This document shows positions 63,573-64,000 of a DNA stretch of 64,000 nucleotides, piece after piece. This DNA is from Flavobacterium keumense (lineage in GTDB: Bacteria > Bacteroidota > Bacteroidia > Flavobacteriales > Flavobacteriaceae), in assembly GCF_029866485.1 (NCBI RefSeq), contig NZ_CP092332.1:2046001-2110000 (forward strand), written 5' to 3'. The position numbers and the translations under genes were made by a program. Within the stretch, counting starts at the first letter, position 1, and each line of letters opens with the position of its first letter. Under the pieces are notes generated by a model. It was not told where the DNA came from. It worked only from the letters and a program-made list of their open reading frames with translations, and searched no databases.

Positions 63573-64000
63573 ATGAAAAAAGTTGTATTAGCCTATAGCG
63601 GAGGATTAGACACCTCATATTGCCTAAAATATTTAAAAAACGAAAAAGGATATGAAGTTCATACCGTTTTAATCAATACAGGTGGTTTTGATGAAGCTGA
63701 ATTGAAAGCTATCGAAGACAGAGCCTATGAATTAGGAAGTGCAAAACACGCCAACCTTACTATTCTAGACAAATACTACGATAAAGCCATAAAATATTTA
63801 ATTTACGGAAACGTATTAAAAAACAACACCTACCCACTTTCTGTAAGTGCTGAACGTGTTTTTCAAGCGATTGAAGCCATTAAATATGCGAAATCAGTTG
63901 GTGCAAGCGCTATTGCTCACGGAAGTACCGGTGCTGGAAACGACCAAATTCGTTTTGATTTGATTTTCCAAACTATTGCGCCTGAAATTGAAATCATCAC
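63573..64000 (+). CDS. argG: Argininosuccinate synthase, N-terminal part, cut by window edge
   Basis: ATG at 63573; 142 codons are inside the window. N-type ATP pyrophosphatase motif VVLAYSGGLDTSYCLKYL at the N-terminus, NTYPLSVSAERVFQ and AHGSTGAGNDQIRFDL further on, all diagnostic of ArgG, which joins citrulline and aspartate. Follows the GNAT gene by 7 nt; the rest of the operon lies outside. Confidence 0.95.
   Translation, partial: MKKVVLAYSGGLDTSYCLKYLKNEKGYEVHTVLINTGGFDEAELKAIEDRAYELGSAKHANLTILDKYYDKAIKYLIYGNVLKNNTYPLSVSAERVFQAIEAIKYAKSVGASAIAHGSTGAGNDQIRFDLIFQTIAPEIEII

Overview
The window reads as chromosome of a low-G+C (about one third G+C by eye) member of the Bacteroidota, most likely a Flavobacterium or close relative. 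The evidence is gene content (type IX secretion C-terminal sorting domain, fused CcsBA, MenD, Bacteroidota-type MiaE, TcdA and Maf proteins), almost no Shine-Dalgarno sequences, and repeated TAnnTTTG promoter elements, several with a TTG about 19 nt upstream as expected for the Bacteroidota primary sigma factor. Most of the window is ordinary core chromosome in short operons closed by clear hairpin terminators; about 51.1-57.8 kb is accessory.

Layout: (1) 0-3.4 kb, a pair of secreted amidohydrolase paralogues (the second has lost its metal ligands) and an Amt ammonium channel. (2) 3.5-8.7 kb, minus-strand pabB-tilS-dsbD and a DoxX-like membrane protein. (3) 8.9-18.0 kb, minus-strand housekeeping genes: rpsA, a NupG-type nucleoside transporter, cmk (TTG start), lon, a UMF1/Atg22-like transporter and an M48 lipoprotein protease. 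(4) 18.1-25.0 kb, an alpha-glucan operon glgC-glgE-mak-glgB, i.e. the maltose-1-phosphate route, without treS or a glycogen synthase in the window. (5) 25.3-30.9 kb, a secreted M28 peptidase, menD, a periplasmic thioredoxin, a GNAT and a glutathione-peroxidase lipoprotein. (6) 31-37 kb, a surface/secretion cluster: a T9SS-sorted protein, an outer-membrane barrel and a 1226-residue YadA-head/DUF1566 protein, divergent from a membrane-anchored AraC regulator. (7) 37-50 kb, ccsBA, a DUF2520-KdsC-Maf-MscS-small ORF-SSS operon, a DUF1684-TatD-TcdA-HAD-DUF2911 operon, an MFS transporter and a secreted protein. (8) 51-57.7 kb, tRNA-Arg, a GIY-YIG gene between structured repeats, an array of palindromic repeats, and a type IIG restriction-modification gene broken by one in-frame stop and followed by two unrecognised membrane-protein genes. 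(9) 57.8-64 kb, a pentapeptide-repeat protein, a GNAT, miaE, glyA, an unknown lipoprotein, and the start of an arginine operon (GNAT, argG) preceded by a short leader ORF folded into a three-way junction.

The observations I consider most worth following are the leader ORF/three-way junction ahead of the arginine genes, the type IIG gene with a single nonsense codon and its AT-rich accessory membrane genes, the 44-nt/71-nt palindromic repeat array beside the GIY-YIG gene, the GlgE operon, and two very small genes (34 and 47 residues). All assignments come from reading the sequence; no database search was run.
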